Positions 44,583 through 56,057 of a DNA stretch of 64,000 bases are shown here, one piece after another. The position numbers and the translations under genes were made by a program. A model generated the notes under the pieces. That model searched no databases. It saw nothing but the letters and a program-made list of their open reading frames with translations, and was not told the DNA's origin. This stretch comes from Aspidapion aeneum (lineage: Eukaryota; Arthropoda; Insecta; Coleoptera; Brentidae), in the NCBI GenBank assembly GCA_963576565.1, contig OY755042.1:100682185-100746184 (forward strand), in the 5' to 3' direction. Every line of letters begins with the position of its first letter. Position 1 is the first letter of the stretch.

Positions 44583-45640
44583 AATATACAGGGTGTTCGG
44601 CACATTAACTGTCAAAATTTTTTGGGCTATTGTTGGGGTCATTTGCTACCTTTTCAACCTTGGAACTTGGGTCCTAAGAGTCACGGCTAAAGAGATGAAT
44701 TTTTTAATTTTTTTTCTTAAATTACCCAAAATTCCACCTTTAAACCCTCGTCAGCTTTTTATTAATGTCTGGAAAAGCACCATTTTTTTAAAATAATTCT
44801 GTAATCTTATGCTTCTTCAACTAATTAATAGATTTGTTAATATTGGTGTACCAAAGGGACATACGAGGTTTTTTATTGAAGAACATTAGTGATTTTGTCA
44901 AAGAAAATCAATTTCAAAATTAAAAATTAAAAAAAGTGTCGACAGTTGAGAACTTCATTTTCTTTTAAAAACTTCTCTAGTTGATTACCTTTCTAACGGT
45001 ATGCTACACGTTGATAAAAAAAAAACATTTCTGCTTTAAAATACGGATATTCCGTGAGAAGGGCCAGACTCGTTCGGAATTGGTAAGAAAAATACTAAGC
45101 TGTAGTTAAAACTCGACTGCGGTTTGTATTTACTGTTTTTTGTAATATCAGAAATGATTGTCTTTTTTGTTCAAACGGAATTTGTAAACTGGAGAATAGT
45201 GAGGTATAAAATTATTGTGAATTTTTAATTTTTATTTAAAAAAACGATCATAAACATCAAATTGTTTTTCTTATCAAGTCCGAACGATTATCGCCTGTCT
45301 CACGGAATATCCGTATTTTAAAGCAGAATTTTCTTTCACAAAATCACTAATGTTCTGAAATAAAAATCCTCGGATGTCCCTTTGGTACCTCAATTTTGAC
45401 AAATCTATTAATTAGTTGAAGAAGCATAAGATTTCAGAATTATAAAAAAAAAATGGTGCTTTTCCAGACATTAATAAAAACTTTACGAGGGTTTAAAGGA
45501 GGGATTTTGGGTAATTTGAGAAAAAAAATAAAAAAATTCATATCTCTTTAGCCGTGTCTCTTAGGACCCAAGTTCTAGGGTTGAAAAGGTAGCAAATGAC
45601 CCCAACAATATCCCTTGATGGTTCCTGTGCCGAACACGCT
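44583..45640. mobile_element. Foldback element with ~360-bp inverted arms
   Basis: The left arm starts ATACAGGGTGTTCGGCAC (44587) and runs to about 44950. The right arm (about 45290-45640) mirrors it, ending GTGCCGAACACGCTATAT. Landmarks GGTAGCAAATGACCCCAAC and TAGTTGAAGAAGCATAAGAT are mirrored in the opposite arm. An inner pair (AAATACGGATATTCCGTGAG near 45041 and its mirror near 45300) continues the fold. The middle ~240 bp has no coding. It is non-autonomous, class unknown. Confidence 0.8.
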
Positions 45641-45672
45641 ATATATTAGTGAGTATGGAGAGCTGGGTAGGT

Positions 45673-45997
45673 ATTCTGGGTCGTGAACGATGTAATAGTC
45701 CCCATCACATGCTTTGACCAATGGAAGGCTTTAAATTAGCTCCGAACCGTCACGTGTTATGCGAAAAGACCTTCATTGCGCAAGCTTCTAAGATCCGACC
45801 GAGGATCGTTCAATCGGTATCCGGGCAGGAGAACAGATTTCACTTCAAACTCGTAAAATTCACTAACTCTGAAGAGCGGGCGACTATGCCATTGGTCGAG
45901 ACAAGTCATTTCGCACAACAGGCGATCGCTTAGAGTTTGCTATTGGTCAAACCGTATGATGTGGATCACATGTGTCACATCGTTCAAGACCCAGAAT
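45673..45997. mobile_element. Inverted-repeat element, ~50-bp arms
   Basis: ATTCTGGGTCGTGAACGATG at the left edge is mirrored by CATCGTTCAAGACCCAGAAT at the right edge (45978-45997), with TTGACCAAT / ATTGGTCAA pairs further in. The total is 325 bp. The interior is GC-richer (CCGACCGAGGATCG). It abuts the LINE tail that follows. The open frame 45721-45933 has no recognisable motif. Confidence 0.7.
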
Positions 45998-46235
45998 AGC
46001 CACCCAAAAGGATCGCTATATTTTTCTTCCTTTTAGTGGTAAAACCCATGTTCCTTGGGGTGGACAGGCCAAAAAGTTATTGGATGAATTAAGTTTGAGA
46101 GTTAAATCCAGAAGCTTTAAAGCCTTCTTCATTCAAAGGATCAGCTTGGCAATCCAGAGAGGAAATGCCATTTCTGTGTTGGGAATCCTCCGTAATTTCG
46201 CGGATACTGGTCTGGAAGAGATTGTCGCCTTTTAG
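45998..46235 (+). pseudogene. Retroelement protein C-terminus
   Basis: The frame reads ATQKDRYIFLPFSGKTHVPW, then KKLLDELSLRVKSRSFKAFF and FIQRISLAIQRGNAISVLGI before a stop at 46235. The xFxxQRISLAIQRGN box is shared with the minus-strand fragment at 20290-20829 (FVTQLISLAIQRGNTASILG), so both are 3' ends of one retroelement family. The 5' side is lost at the inverted-repeat element. Confidence 0.65.
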
Positions 46236-47419
46236 TTTAAATTGATTGCTTATTTATATTTTTATTTTCTATATTTTTATATTTTTTCTTTCTGGTTTTT
46301 ATACAATATTATTTATAATATTATACCCTCTATGCTATATTTTAATTAATTTATGGAAAAGTTCCAGTAAACTGTCAGTCAAAAAATTGTAGTCACTTAT
46401 ATCGTACGCTACAAATTTTTAAGCACTTATTTTGACTATCTTTCTCAGAACGAACGATTGGCATACTCTTCAATAAACTTTGAAAGAAATCTTTAAGGTA
46501 ACAGATTTTTGTACATCAAAATCAAGTTTCTTTTCTCAAAAGGAACCTAATCTTAGCCAATTTTTGTTTTGTTTTGATAAAAACTTGTTTATATGCGAGT
46601 ATCTATCTCCTAGGTTTTTTATTTTAAACTATTAGTTTTTATTAATATTAATAAACATTTTTTGCTTAATTTACTGTTCACTTCTTAGAACTTTCCTGCC
46701 TTAATAACCGTGTGAAGATGTTTTTTTTTAATATTCTTCATCGCTAGTTTAAGTTAATAGTATATTTATAATCATTTTATAAAAACAGGTATTCCTATTT
46801 ACCTTACCAGACTTGTAAAAATAATTTTCGTTAGTGTATTTTCTCAACCAATCAAAAAACCAATAGGTTATTTGGCTAAATATTTCTAAAGTTGGGATCT
46901 CTTGACTGAAAGAGGGATCGGAAAGAATGCTGAGACCAGAAAAAAATTAGTTTTGAGAAATAATTTACGTAAATAAAAGCAAAATGTCATTGACCATTTT
47001 TAGGAAGGAATATGGTTAAAAGTTTTTTGTATTTTGATAATTTTGTTTTGTTATCGAACTAGAGAGGGTTAAAACTGTACAGTTTTTTAGTTTTTTTTAA
47101 AAGTAACATGCAGTTTTTAAGATAGTTTGCTCAAATTTGCATATGGGGTCTTCATGATTAAACAATCTAACTGCTTTCAAAAATCTACAGCGCGATATTC
47201 GTTTTGGGGGCATCACCTTTTTTATCGCCTGATTTTTTTTCGGTACGCTACTGGTGAATACTAACAAAGAAAATTAATTATCTGTTGTATTTAGGAATTT
47301 TCATTGCTTGCAATTTTTTCGAACTTGCTACCGTTAACGAGCAAAAAATTAAAAAACGATTAGTTAGATGACTATTTTAGCAAATTACAAAAAAATCGTT
47401 TTTACTTTCATATCTATCT
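46236..47419. other. AT-rich, no gene
   Basis: Long A/T-rich sequence without recognisable repeat ends or coding potential. Confidence 0.35.
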
Positions 47420-48300
47420 ATCCACCTATCTATTTAGCTTTCTTCGATCCATCTTTGGATATAGGCGTCCCCCAATAACTTCCACTCATTCGCCATGTGC
47501 ATCCATCTAGTCCCCGCATATTTATTCAAATCGTCCGCTCATCTTATTTGGGGTCTTCCCCTACTACTTTTATTTTCCTAAGGTCTCCAGTCTACAATAC
47601 ATTTATTTCATCGATCGTCGTTCTCTCTGATATTATGACCGACAAATTTCGATATTAATTTTGCTACTTCTCCTCTGACATTCCTTACTTTTGTTTTATT
47701 TCTTATCCGTTCATTCCTTTTTCTATCTGTTAGCTTCACATGTAATATTTATATTATTTCATACGTTATATATATTTCCTTTGATTTTTGGGATTTTGTT
47801 ACCTTATCCATGTTCGATTTTATAAGTGTCCAGATCTGGGATTCATATTTGAGTACAGTGAGGTTGGTAATACATTTTGAGGTACTGAGGGTATTTTTTA
47901 ATATCTAGCCTTATTTACCGAATGCTGCCCAGGCCAATCTTACTCGCCTCTTGATTTCAGCCGTTTGGTTTTCTTTTTTTAGTTTAATAATTTGTTCCAG
48001 ATATATATTCTTTGTTCTAGTTTTTCTTGGTTTATTCTGATCGTGATTTTAGTTTTGGTGTCGTTCATACTCAAGCCTATATATATTTTTAGCTCTTGTA
48101 TCTAGTTCATCCAGCATTTTTATGAGTTCTTATTTCTTATCTGCTACTTAGGTGATATCGTAACCATATCTTATGTGGTTCAAGTATTGTCCGCTTACTT
48201 TGATGCCTATTTCTTCTCAATCTCAGTTTTTAAAAACATCTTATAGGGTCTGGTTAAATACATAGTTTAGAGGATATTATGTCTTCACCACAACAGTAGC
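47420..48300 (-). pseudogene. LINE fragment, same family as 1020-1690
   Basis: On the minus strand 47760-47650 matches 1560-1660 closely (TACATGTGAAGCTAACAGAT block, then AAAAAGGAATGAACGG). 47950-47930 gives RLAWAAFGK, and further upstream an RT-like stretch follows that is too decayed to read. At 47495-47430 the C-terminal region is recognisable (TGGATGCACATGGCGAATGA, matching W-x-G/H-x-A/x-R-type LINE tails). All frames are broken. Confidence 0.6.
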
Positions 48301-48782
48301 AAATACAGAAAATACCAGAAATCAACAGCCTTCTTGATAAAGCAGGATTACTTTTTTCTATTTTAAAATCCACCAGTACCCACGGTAAAAAAAATCAGGA
48401 ACAAATTTTAACACCCTGTAGCTCCCCAGGAGACAACAAACTCATAACTAAAATGATGCAAGGATTTGCCATGTGAATTTTTTACCAATGTTTAGGAAAC
48501 ACCCTATATAATACCTATTCCAACAATATAATTTTAAAAAAAATCACATTGTTTCGCTTGACCGAGTAGCTATAGATATATTAGATCTATATAGCATTTA
48601 ACTCATTGAAAACACCCATATTCTTAGTTTCTCACTACTTATTAACAGCGTTAACCTACAACAGCAAGCGTAACATACTGACATTTAAAGCAAAGCTAAA
48701 ATTAGACCTGCATGCGATTTAGAAAAAACAAAGAATTTTAACCTTAAAAAAGTAGACATAAAAAATAGAAAAAATCAAATGA
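48301..48782. other. Unassigned
   Basis: No feature is supported. Scattered phrases resemble LINE 3' regions but cannot be aligned by eye. Confidence 0.25.
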
Positions 48783-50510
48783 AGAACAATAAGGTCCTTT
48801 ATATAGGTATCTACTTGTTCTCCAGTTCTACCAGAACATTGTGGTTTAGCAACTTTTGCCGATGATACTGGTCAATTGACATTAGAATAATACATTGAGG
48901 AATTAGTGGAAAACCTTCATGATGCCGTCTACCAATTTCACAACTGGTCCAAAAAATGGTAGTAAAATTTCATAAAAATAAGTTAATCCATGTTGATGTT
49001 AAAAATATTAATGAGAATCATGTACAAATCACAATTAACAAAAATCCCATACCATATTCAAATTAAGCAAAGTATCTCGGTGTGCCACTTGATGCCAACT
49101 TGAACTGTAAAGTACATATTAAGAAACAAAAAAAGAATTTGAGATAAAATATAGAATATATAATGGCTAGTTTAAAGGGTGGTCTACAAGTTGCTTTTTA
49201 TAGACTAAATACTGAAACCGGTCTGGCCATAGGTATGATATTTAACTTTAGGGTAAAAAGAGTATCATACAGATATTTCAAAACAAATGACAACATACTG
49301 AGAAAAATTATTAATGCACGTTGGTATGTTCGACATATTGACCTAGAATTTGAAATTGTTGCAGGCTTTAAAAAATTAGGCAAAAATCCATGAAGATAGA
49401 CTTTATTGACATGTAAATGTTGAAGCGATTAAGCTGCTTGACAATACTGTGCTAGAGAAAGATTTTAAAAAATCAACGCTGTTTGAGCTTGTAAATAAAA
49501 TAAAATAACTACAACAAAATAATGCTATAAGCACAACAAAATTGTAAATTATCTACACATTTGAAGCAAAACGGTGAAAAGAGGAGGGTAAACCCTAAGT
49601 TTAATTTATCTTTTCTAGTAAATTAGATCAAATAAAATGTCTAAAAAAAAGAAAAATGAGTCAAAAATGGATAAATAACGAAAATACTGAAGTAAGGAGG
49701 TTGTGAAGAATCGTACTAAAGAGAGAAGAATGGATATCTCTGGTGAATCAGGTAAAAGAAGAAGAAAAATAAGAAATTTGTGACTGTCAATCAAACGAAG
49801 GACAATAAGATCCTTTATATAGGTATCTACTTATACTCAATTACAATGTCGCAGAACCAGAAAATTGTAATTTAGCAACATTCGCCAATGATACTGGTCA
49901 ATTGACACTAGAAAAATACATTGAAGACTTAGTGGAAAACCTTTATGATGCAGTTCACTTATTTCACAACTGGTCCAAAAAATTGTAGTAAAATTTAGTG
50001 AGAATAAGTTAATCCATGTTGATGTTAAAAATATTAATGTAGATTTATTACAAATCAAAATTAATAACAATATTCAAATTTAAAAAAAAAACAAACAAAA
50101 GAATTTGAGATAAAAGTCAACAAGTTGCTTCTTATAGACAAATACTGAAACCAGTATGGCCATATGGTATGGTAGACTTTGGGGTAAAAAAGAGTACATA
50201 CTGATTGTACAGATATTTCAAACTAACCGACATCATACTGAGAAAAATTGATGATGCACCTTGATACGTTCGAGATAGTGACCTGGAATTTAAAATTGTA
50301 GCAGACACTAAGAAATTCGGCAAACATCCATGAAGATGAACTTTCTTGACATTAAAATATAGAAAATGAGCCAAAAATGCATAAATAACAAAAATACTAG
50401 TAATGAGATTGTGAAGAATTGTCCCAAAGAGAGAAGAATGATAACTCTGGTGAATCAGGCAAAAAAATAGGAAAGTGGTGTCTGTCAATCAAAATAGCAA
50501 CAAAACCAAG
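48783..50510 (+). pseudogene. Tandemly duplicated jockey-type RT fragment
   Basis: Copy A (48783-49794) and copy B (49795-50510) both start near CAATAAGnTCCTTTATATAGG. They encode LATF(A)DDTGQLTLE (RT palm, FADD-like), HNWSKK, a NKnPIPYS..AKYLGVPLDAN block (copy A), and TETGLAIG / LKPVWPYG followed by LRKI..AxxYVRDSDLEF. This order fits jockey-clade reverse transcriptase C-termini. Each copy ends with a different LINE tail (GTGAAGAATCGTAC..AGAGAGAAGAATGG and CTCTGGTGAATCAGG), so a composite block was duplicated. Both copies are broken by stops, and copy B also has internal deletions. Confidence 0.7.
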
Positions 50511-50872
50511 ATGCAAACATTAGCAATCTTAAATTGATACATGAAACATAAGTAGAACGAGCACAAAATCTGTATAAATTTCAAAATCAAGGTGTAACCT
50601 ATGTAACAAGCTAAAATATTTCATAATGAAGTAGGTAGGTTTAGTAAGTATCTAACTAACGATCACGACTGAGAGATATTTGATTCCGCATATATAAGTA
50701 AAGTTTAATATATATTTTTTTTACCGGTTTTGCAAACTATGACTGCCATACTGTCCTTGATTCATACATATACAGAAAACATACAAGGTTATATTATGTT
50801 TGAAACATATTTTATTTGTACTGTTATACGGTAGGTCTACCAATAGAAAACGAAATTTATTTAGAATAAAAT
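50511..50872. other. No recognised feature
   Basis: AT-rich sequence between LINE debris and an inverted-repeat element. Confidence 0.3.
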
Positions 50873-51233
50873 ATAACAAAAACATTTAATGTAAAAAAAG
50901 CCAAGTACGCGAAAATGGCATTTCGTAAAAAGAATTGAGATAAAAGTTAAGCCAAGTTCTTCAATACAAATTTTAAAATGAAAGGTTACTAGATTGGAAA
51001 TGTTTTTTAAACTTTGCTCTTGCAGTCAAACTTCTTTATGTTCAATTTAGCACTATGCCTAAGAGTCATTTACAGCCGTAATAGCCAAGTTTAGAAAAAT
51101 ATTTCCAAACTAGTAAGAACCTTTCATTTTGAAATTTGTATTGGAGAACTTGGCTTTACTTTTATCTCAATTCTTTTTACGAAATGCCATTTTCGCGTAC
51201 TTGGCTTTTTTTTACATTAAATGTTTTTGTTAT
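50873..51233. mobile_element. Inverted-repeat element, ~120-bp arms
   Basis: The left arm 50873-50994 (ATAACAAAAACATTTAATGT ... TTTTAAAATGAAAGGTTACT) and right arm 51113-51233 are near-perfect mirror images, including the GCCAAGTACGCGAAAATGGC block. The loop is about 118 bp. There is no coding and no obvious target duplication. Confidence 0.82.
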
Positions 51234-51349
51234 GATTTCACTTCTTTTTTAAAGGGATTGGATAATACTTAATTTTTAAAGTACTAAAATATGCGGAATA
51301 TTGTTTAAAACTTTTGCAATGCCTTACTTAAATTTTTGAGGTTTTTTAA

Positions 51350-52640
51350 TTTTTTTCCGTGGTTTTATCGTAGTTCCTATCAGCTTTCCAAAGCTCAGCT
51401 CTCTAGCGTTTCTGAAAGTGCACAATGTTACTTTTACATTACTTTACATGTATAGGGGAGGGAAATAAATTAAAATTGTCGTGTTTTTAAATTTTGTGCC
51501 ATAGTTTTATCATAGTACCTATCAGTCTTCCAATGCTCTAGCGTTTCTGGAAGTGAGTAATGTTACTTTTACATAACTTTACATTTATAGGGGAGGAGAG
51601 TACATGAAAATATTGGACTTTTTGAATTTTTTCCCATAGTTTTATCATAATTTCTATCAGCATTCCAATGCCCAAGTCTCTAGCATTTCTGGAAGTGGGC
51701 AATGTTAGTTTTATATAAATTTACATTTATAGGAGAGGGAAGTAAATTAAAATGTTGGTGTTTTTAAATTTTTTCATATAGTTTTATCATATTGTTTTTC
51801 AGTCTTAAAAAGTTCAGCTCTCTAGCGTTTCTGGAAGTGGGCAGTGTTACTTTTACATAACTTTACATTTATAGCGGAAGGAAGTAAATTAGAATTTTGG
51901 GGTGTTTTAATTTTTTTCTATAACTATCATAGTTACTATCAGTCTTCCAAAGCTCAGCTCTCTAGCATGTCTGGAAGTAGGCAATGTTACTTTTACTTAA
52001 ATTTACATTTATAGGGGAGGGAAGTAAAATAGAATTTTGGGGTGTTTTAATTTTTTCCTATAGTTTTATCCTAGTTCCCATCAGTCTGCCATAGCTCAAC
52101 TCTCTAGCATTTCTGGAAGTGGGCAATGCTACTTTTACATAACTTTAAATGGATAGGGGAGGGGAGTAAATTAAAATTTTGGGGTTTCTTGATATTTTCC
52201 TATAGTTTTTTCATAGTTCCTATCAGTCTGCCAAAGCTCAACTCTCTAGCATTTCTGGAAGTGGGCGATGCTACTTTTACATAAATTTAAATGTATAGGG
52301 GAGGGGAGGAAATTAAAATTTTGGGGTTTTTTGATTTTTTTAAGGGGTTTGGTCATAATTTCTATCAGTCTGCCAAATTTCAGCTTTGTAGCATGTCTGG
52401 AACTACAGTATAATTTTGATGATCTATACATGAGTGGGTGAGTGAGTGAATGAGGGAGTGAGTGGCAATTTCGACGTTTTTTGAAATTTCGTAACTACTA
52501 TACTACTTTATGGAAGTCCATGAAACTTGGAGGGATTGTTAACTCTATGAAGGTCTACGACTGTGCAAAATTTGAGTTTCGTAGCTCAGTCCGAAGTAGA
52601 GTTTTAGATAGATAGAACTTGGCCGAGCACTGCCGTTCGC
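51350..52640. repeat. Eight-unit ~141-bp satellite with GTGA tail module
   Basis: The landmark TCTAGC(A/G)TTTCTGGAAGTG (with variants) occurs at about 51411, 51538, 51679, 51820, 51961, 52103, 52244 and 52388. Spacing is about 141 bp except for the first interval (about 127). Each unit also has TTTTATCATAGTTCCTATCA and TATAGGGGAGGGAAGTAAAT. The array ends in a GAGTGAGTG microsatellite (about 52433-52463) and a unique tail with TTCGTAACTACTATACTACT and GAACTTGGCCGAGCACTGCC. Core repeats plus a tetranucleotide run plus a conserved tail resembles the layout of the hairpin-ended elements. Confidence 0.82.
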
Positions 52641-53071
52641 TCAGATATTGAATAACTAATCATAAATCATACAATTGTATTTAACCAAAAAAATTAAAAT
52701 GGTTTGCTTGACACAAGGAGATATGTACCATATGTCTGATAAAATGTCAAACAAAAAATGTATACATTGGAAGCACGTGCTTATTAAAGGAAGAGCATAA
52801 TGAAGAAAGCATTTTATTTAAGAAAACTGAAATTTTATTGAAAAAATAATAGCGAATTTTTTTGGGAAAAAAGTGCGCCAGTATTCTATAATTCATAATT
52901 TTTAAAATAACTTCTTGACAATTATCAGCTGTGTACCATAACAAATAGCATAGGCCAACGAAAAATTGTAAAAAGTTGTCTCAAAAATATTGATATTAAC
53001 TGTAGTGCAATGTTTATATTCTTTTGGGAAAACTATTACAATTTTTTGTATTCTTTTGAGCAAATGACAAG
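52641..53071. other. AT-rich, no feature
   Basis: Nothing recognised between the satellite tail and the GC-rich inverted-repeat element. Confidence 0.3.
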
Positions 53072-53663
53072 CCCAGGAGCGCGCTCAGATTGGACGTCGG
53101 TCGTGGCCCGGGCGCGTCCTGGCCGTTCAGATTGCATCCGGTGTGCATTTGGTATGACTTTACTCTGGCGTTCAGATTGCTGGTGAATTTTTACCGGATG
53201 CACGCTTTCGCACCCTTCGAAATAGGACGACTAAATTTAATCCGCATGCGCATTTGATCAATCCTTTGATTTCTAACCGTTACAACATATGTGTATTGTT
53301 TATTATTTGCTTTAATTTTTTTTTTTGCCTTAAAATCAGTGCTAAAATTTTGACAAGGTATTTAATAGGTAGAAATGAATAACCAAATTAGTACTCATTC
53401 TCATAACTTCATTTTGTATGAATTTGGTGTTGGACAAAAACACGAGAGTGGTTCAATAAATACGTTCGGTCTTTTTTAAAAAGCACAAGAAAAAAAATCA
53501 CTTTGGAAATATAATGCATTACATATGACATTATCTGATCAGCTGCAAGATGAAAATCGTTCAGATTGAAGAATCGATCCGACCACGCACCGTCACACAC
53601 CGGCCGGGGTAATGCCCTTTACCGGACGCACACCGGGTGTTTCAATCTAGGCGCGCTCCAGGG
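53072..53663. mobile_element. Inverted-repeat element with GGAGCGCGC ends
   Basis: The left end CCAGGAGCGCGCTCAGATTG and the reverse-complemented right end CCCTGGAGCGCGCCTAGATTG-like sequence form GC-rich inverted termini. CCGGTGTGC and CGTTCAGATTG phrases repeat inside both flanks. The middle is AT-rich with no recognised transposase. No target duplication could be fixed. It may be a PIF/Harbinger- or hAT-like MITE. Confidence 0.55.
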
Positions 53664-54639
53664 ATGCACTCAGTGCACATTTTTCGCTCAGAGCTGGTGT
53701 TAGACTCTCATATTCTTTTGAAACTGCACTGTGCAATTTTTTGACAGCACCAAATTAGTGTCAGTAGATCACTAACTTTCTCAAAAGAATTCGCTATAAG
53801 AACTGTGTATTAAAAGACATTCGATAATTTTTGATAGTGACGGTCTACTACTTTAAAGAAGCTATCTATTTTTATTGAAAGTTGAATATTTCAGAGAAAG
53901 CAGCATATTTTGGATGTGTACGTGTATTCTATATTTTATTAACTGGCTTTGGGCAAAATTTCTATTGGACAGTCACGAATTTGTAGTTTTGTTAAAACTG
54001 AGGACATATTTTTGAAAAGACTTTTCTTCTATATTTGGATATATTCGTCACTTTAACCAATTTTTTATCATATTTTATTGTTTGTTTAACAGTGAGAAAT
54101 TTTTGAAGCATCCTTAGTACAAAAGTTAGTGTAGTTTTTAAATATCTTTGTCAAAAAGCATAAAATGGAAATTTGGCAATTACAATAATATAAAGTTTTA
54201 GAATGTGGGATATATAAGTATGCTAAAATATTTAAATCTGTGTATAAAAAATTATTAGTTAAAAATTCTAATAGACAATGAATTTAGCAAATCCCAAATG
54301 AATGCCTCTAACTGTTTTACAATAAATAAATACCTAATTATGTTCAGTTATCTCACAGATTTGTATAACGTATTTTTGACAAATATGTAGCTGAGCGTTT
54401 TCCGATATTACGATTTAGATATATTTCTTGCACTTCAGGGACTAAAGTGGTTACTTTGGTCCCTCGTTTCAGAGACGTTAGTCCCTGAGGGACAAAAGTA
54501 AAAAGTGATATAAATATATTTTTTTAAACAATAGAATACAAAAATTTAACAGAATAATAATATTCTAGCGACATGATTTAACGATTTATGCAAAAAACAT
54601 TGTTGTTAACTAAGCTTTCTTTTTTTTAATCTGTGTTTA
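53664..54639. other. AT-rich, no feature
   Basis: No gene or boundary recognised. A small inverted pair around TTAGTCCCTGAGGGACAAA (54479-54497) is visible. Confidence 0.3.
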
Positions 54640-55553
54640 ACTGGTTAAACTTTTTTAGTGTAAATAATTACAAGCCGGTAGCACCGCGAGGAACCAGATT
54701 TCAATTTCACCCGTTTTTCAGCGGTGTATGGGTGGCTGTTGTCGCGCGGGGGCGGGAGGTTTTTTTAGTCGGCCATATTCATCGTGCCAAAGCGTTCGTT
54801 GCCCTTCCTACGTGTTGCCGGTTCTGTTTCTTGTGAAGACGTATAAGTTTGTTTTGATTTGGGGTACGTCAGGGTCAGTAGTTAAAAGCCTTGCCGGTTG
54901 CGTGCCCATTGTTTGTTTTTGTTTATGTTTCTTTTCAAAATGGAAATAAATACCGTCGATTATATAATTAACTGTGCAAATTTAAATACGTTGACATATG
55001 ACTTCGATTACAAATAAAATCTTTAGAGCCACATAGACCGAACCTAAAAATTAAGCAAAATTTTAGTGCAAGTAATAAAAAATTATACGACGCTGAAAAA
55101 TGGTTGTGCGGTTGTGAAAAACGACATGCTTTTTTTTTGCTTTATTTGCTTTATTATGAACAATCCACGAAGTGATCCTGCGTGGGTGGCAAAGGGAATG
55201 TGTGATATCAAGCACTGAAAAGTTAAAGACACAAAGTAAGTGCCACTTATTAATATAACATAATGAACATGTGGCAAAAAATAGACATATACTTAGTAGG
55301 TTAATAGACTGTTTAAAATTCTGTGCTATTTTAGAGGTTGCTCTACAGGGCCATGATTATTATTATTTGCGCATATAAAAGAAGGGCGAATAGACTTTAT
55401 CTATAAACAAATAAACTAAAAACTACACCAAGCTGCTTGATTGTAAAATGCTAAAGTAAAATTGTTTAGGTAAGTTTTTTGGCTCCTTTTCCATGCAATA
55501 TAAATTTCTGTCCCCCCCCCCCCCCCAATTTATAACGTCACCAGCAGCCACTG
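54640..55553 (+). mobile_element. hAT derivative, copy 3, 5'-truncated
   Basis: It is co-linear with copy 2 (24577-25712) from TAAATAATTACAAGCCGG onward and ends CAGCAGCCACTG with a 15-nt C-run before it. The CAGTGGCGG 5' terminus is absent. Transposase remnants are MEINTVDYIINCANLNTLTY (start at about 54941), EKWLCGCEK, and in another frame NNPRSDPAWVAKGMCDIKH. It has additional deletions and frameshifts and cannot transpose by itself. Confidence 0.78.
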
Positions 55554-55818
55554 CATTTATTGCACGACAAATACCTTGGCAACCAAATATTTTGCACACT
55601 TTTCGAACATAGTCCAAATTGTCTACCACCCGACATTATTTTGACATTTTGTTTTTGATAGAGTGCCTTAATTTTCTTGATTTTTTTCTGTAATATATAT
55701 TTTTGTTTAAACTAATACAGATGCGCGAAAAATAATAAATAAACCTCTGGACTAAAGTGTCTTTTTATCCCTCGACAAAATGTATTCCTCCCTTTGGTCG
55801 GGCTACAAACTTTTCTAG

Positions 55819-56045
55819 TCTTTGTTTGAAACTCGTAGACAATGATTGTGTAGAAATAAAATTTCGGACGTCCATTGTCTTTATTTATTTTAAAACACGA
55901 CGTTTCGGTTAGTAAGTATCTCTAACCGTTATCAAGTGCAAACTGTTAGTGCAGTTTACACTTGATAACGGTTAGAGATACTTACTAGCCGAAACGTCGT
56001 GTTTTAAAATAAATAAAGACAATGGAAGTCCGAAATTTTATTTCT
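55819..56045. mobile_element. Snapback insertion: 95-bp arms, 6-nt loop, 12-bp flanking duplication
   Basis: 55851-55945 and 55952-56046 are inverted copies with about three mismatches around the loop TTAGTG. Both arms contain TTTTAAAACACGACGTTTCGG or its mirror. The 12-mer AAACTTTTCTAG stands at 55807-55818 and 56046-56057, so the insert probably includes 32 nt of asymmetric sequence on the left. Such a structure would form a nearly perfect RNA hairpin. Confidence 0.78.
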
Positions 56046-56057
56046 AAACTTTTCTAG

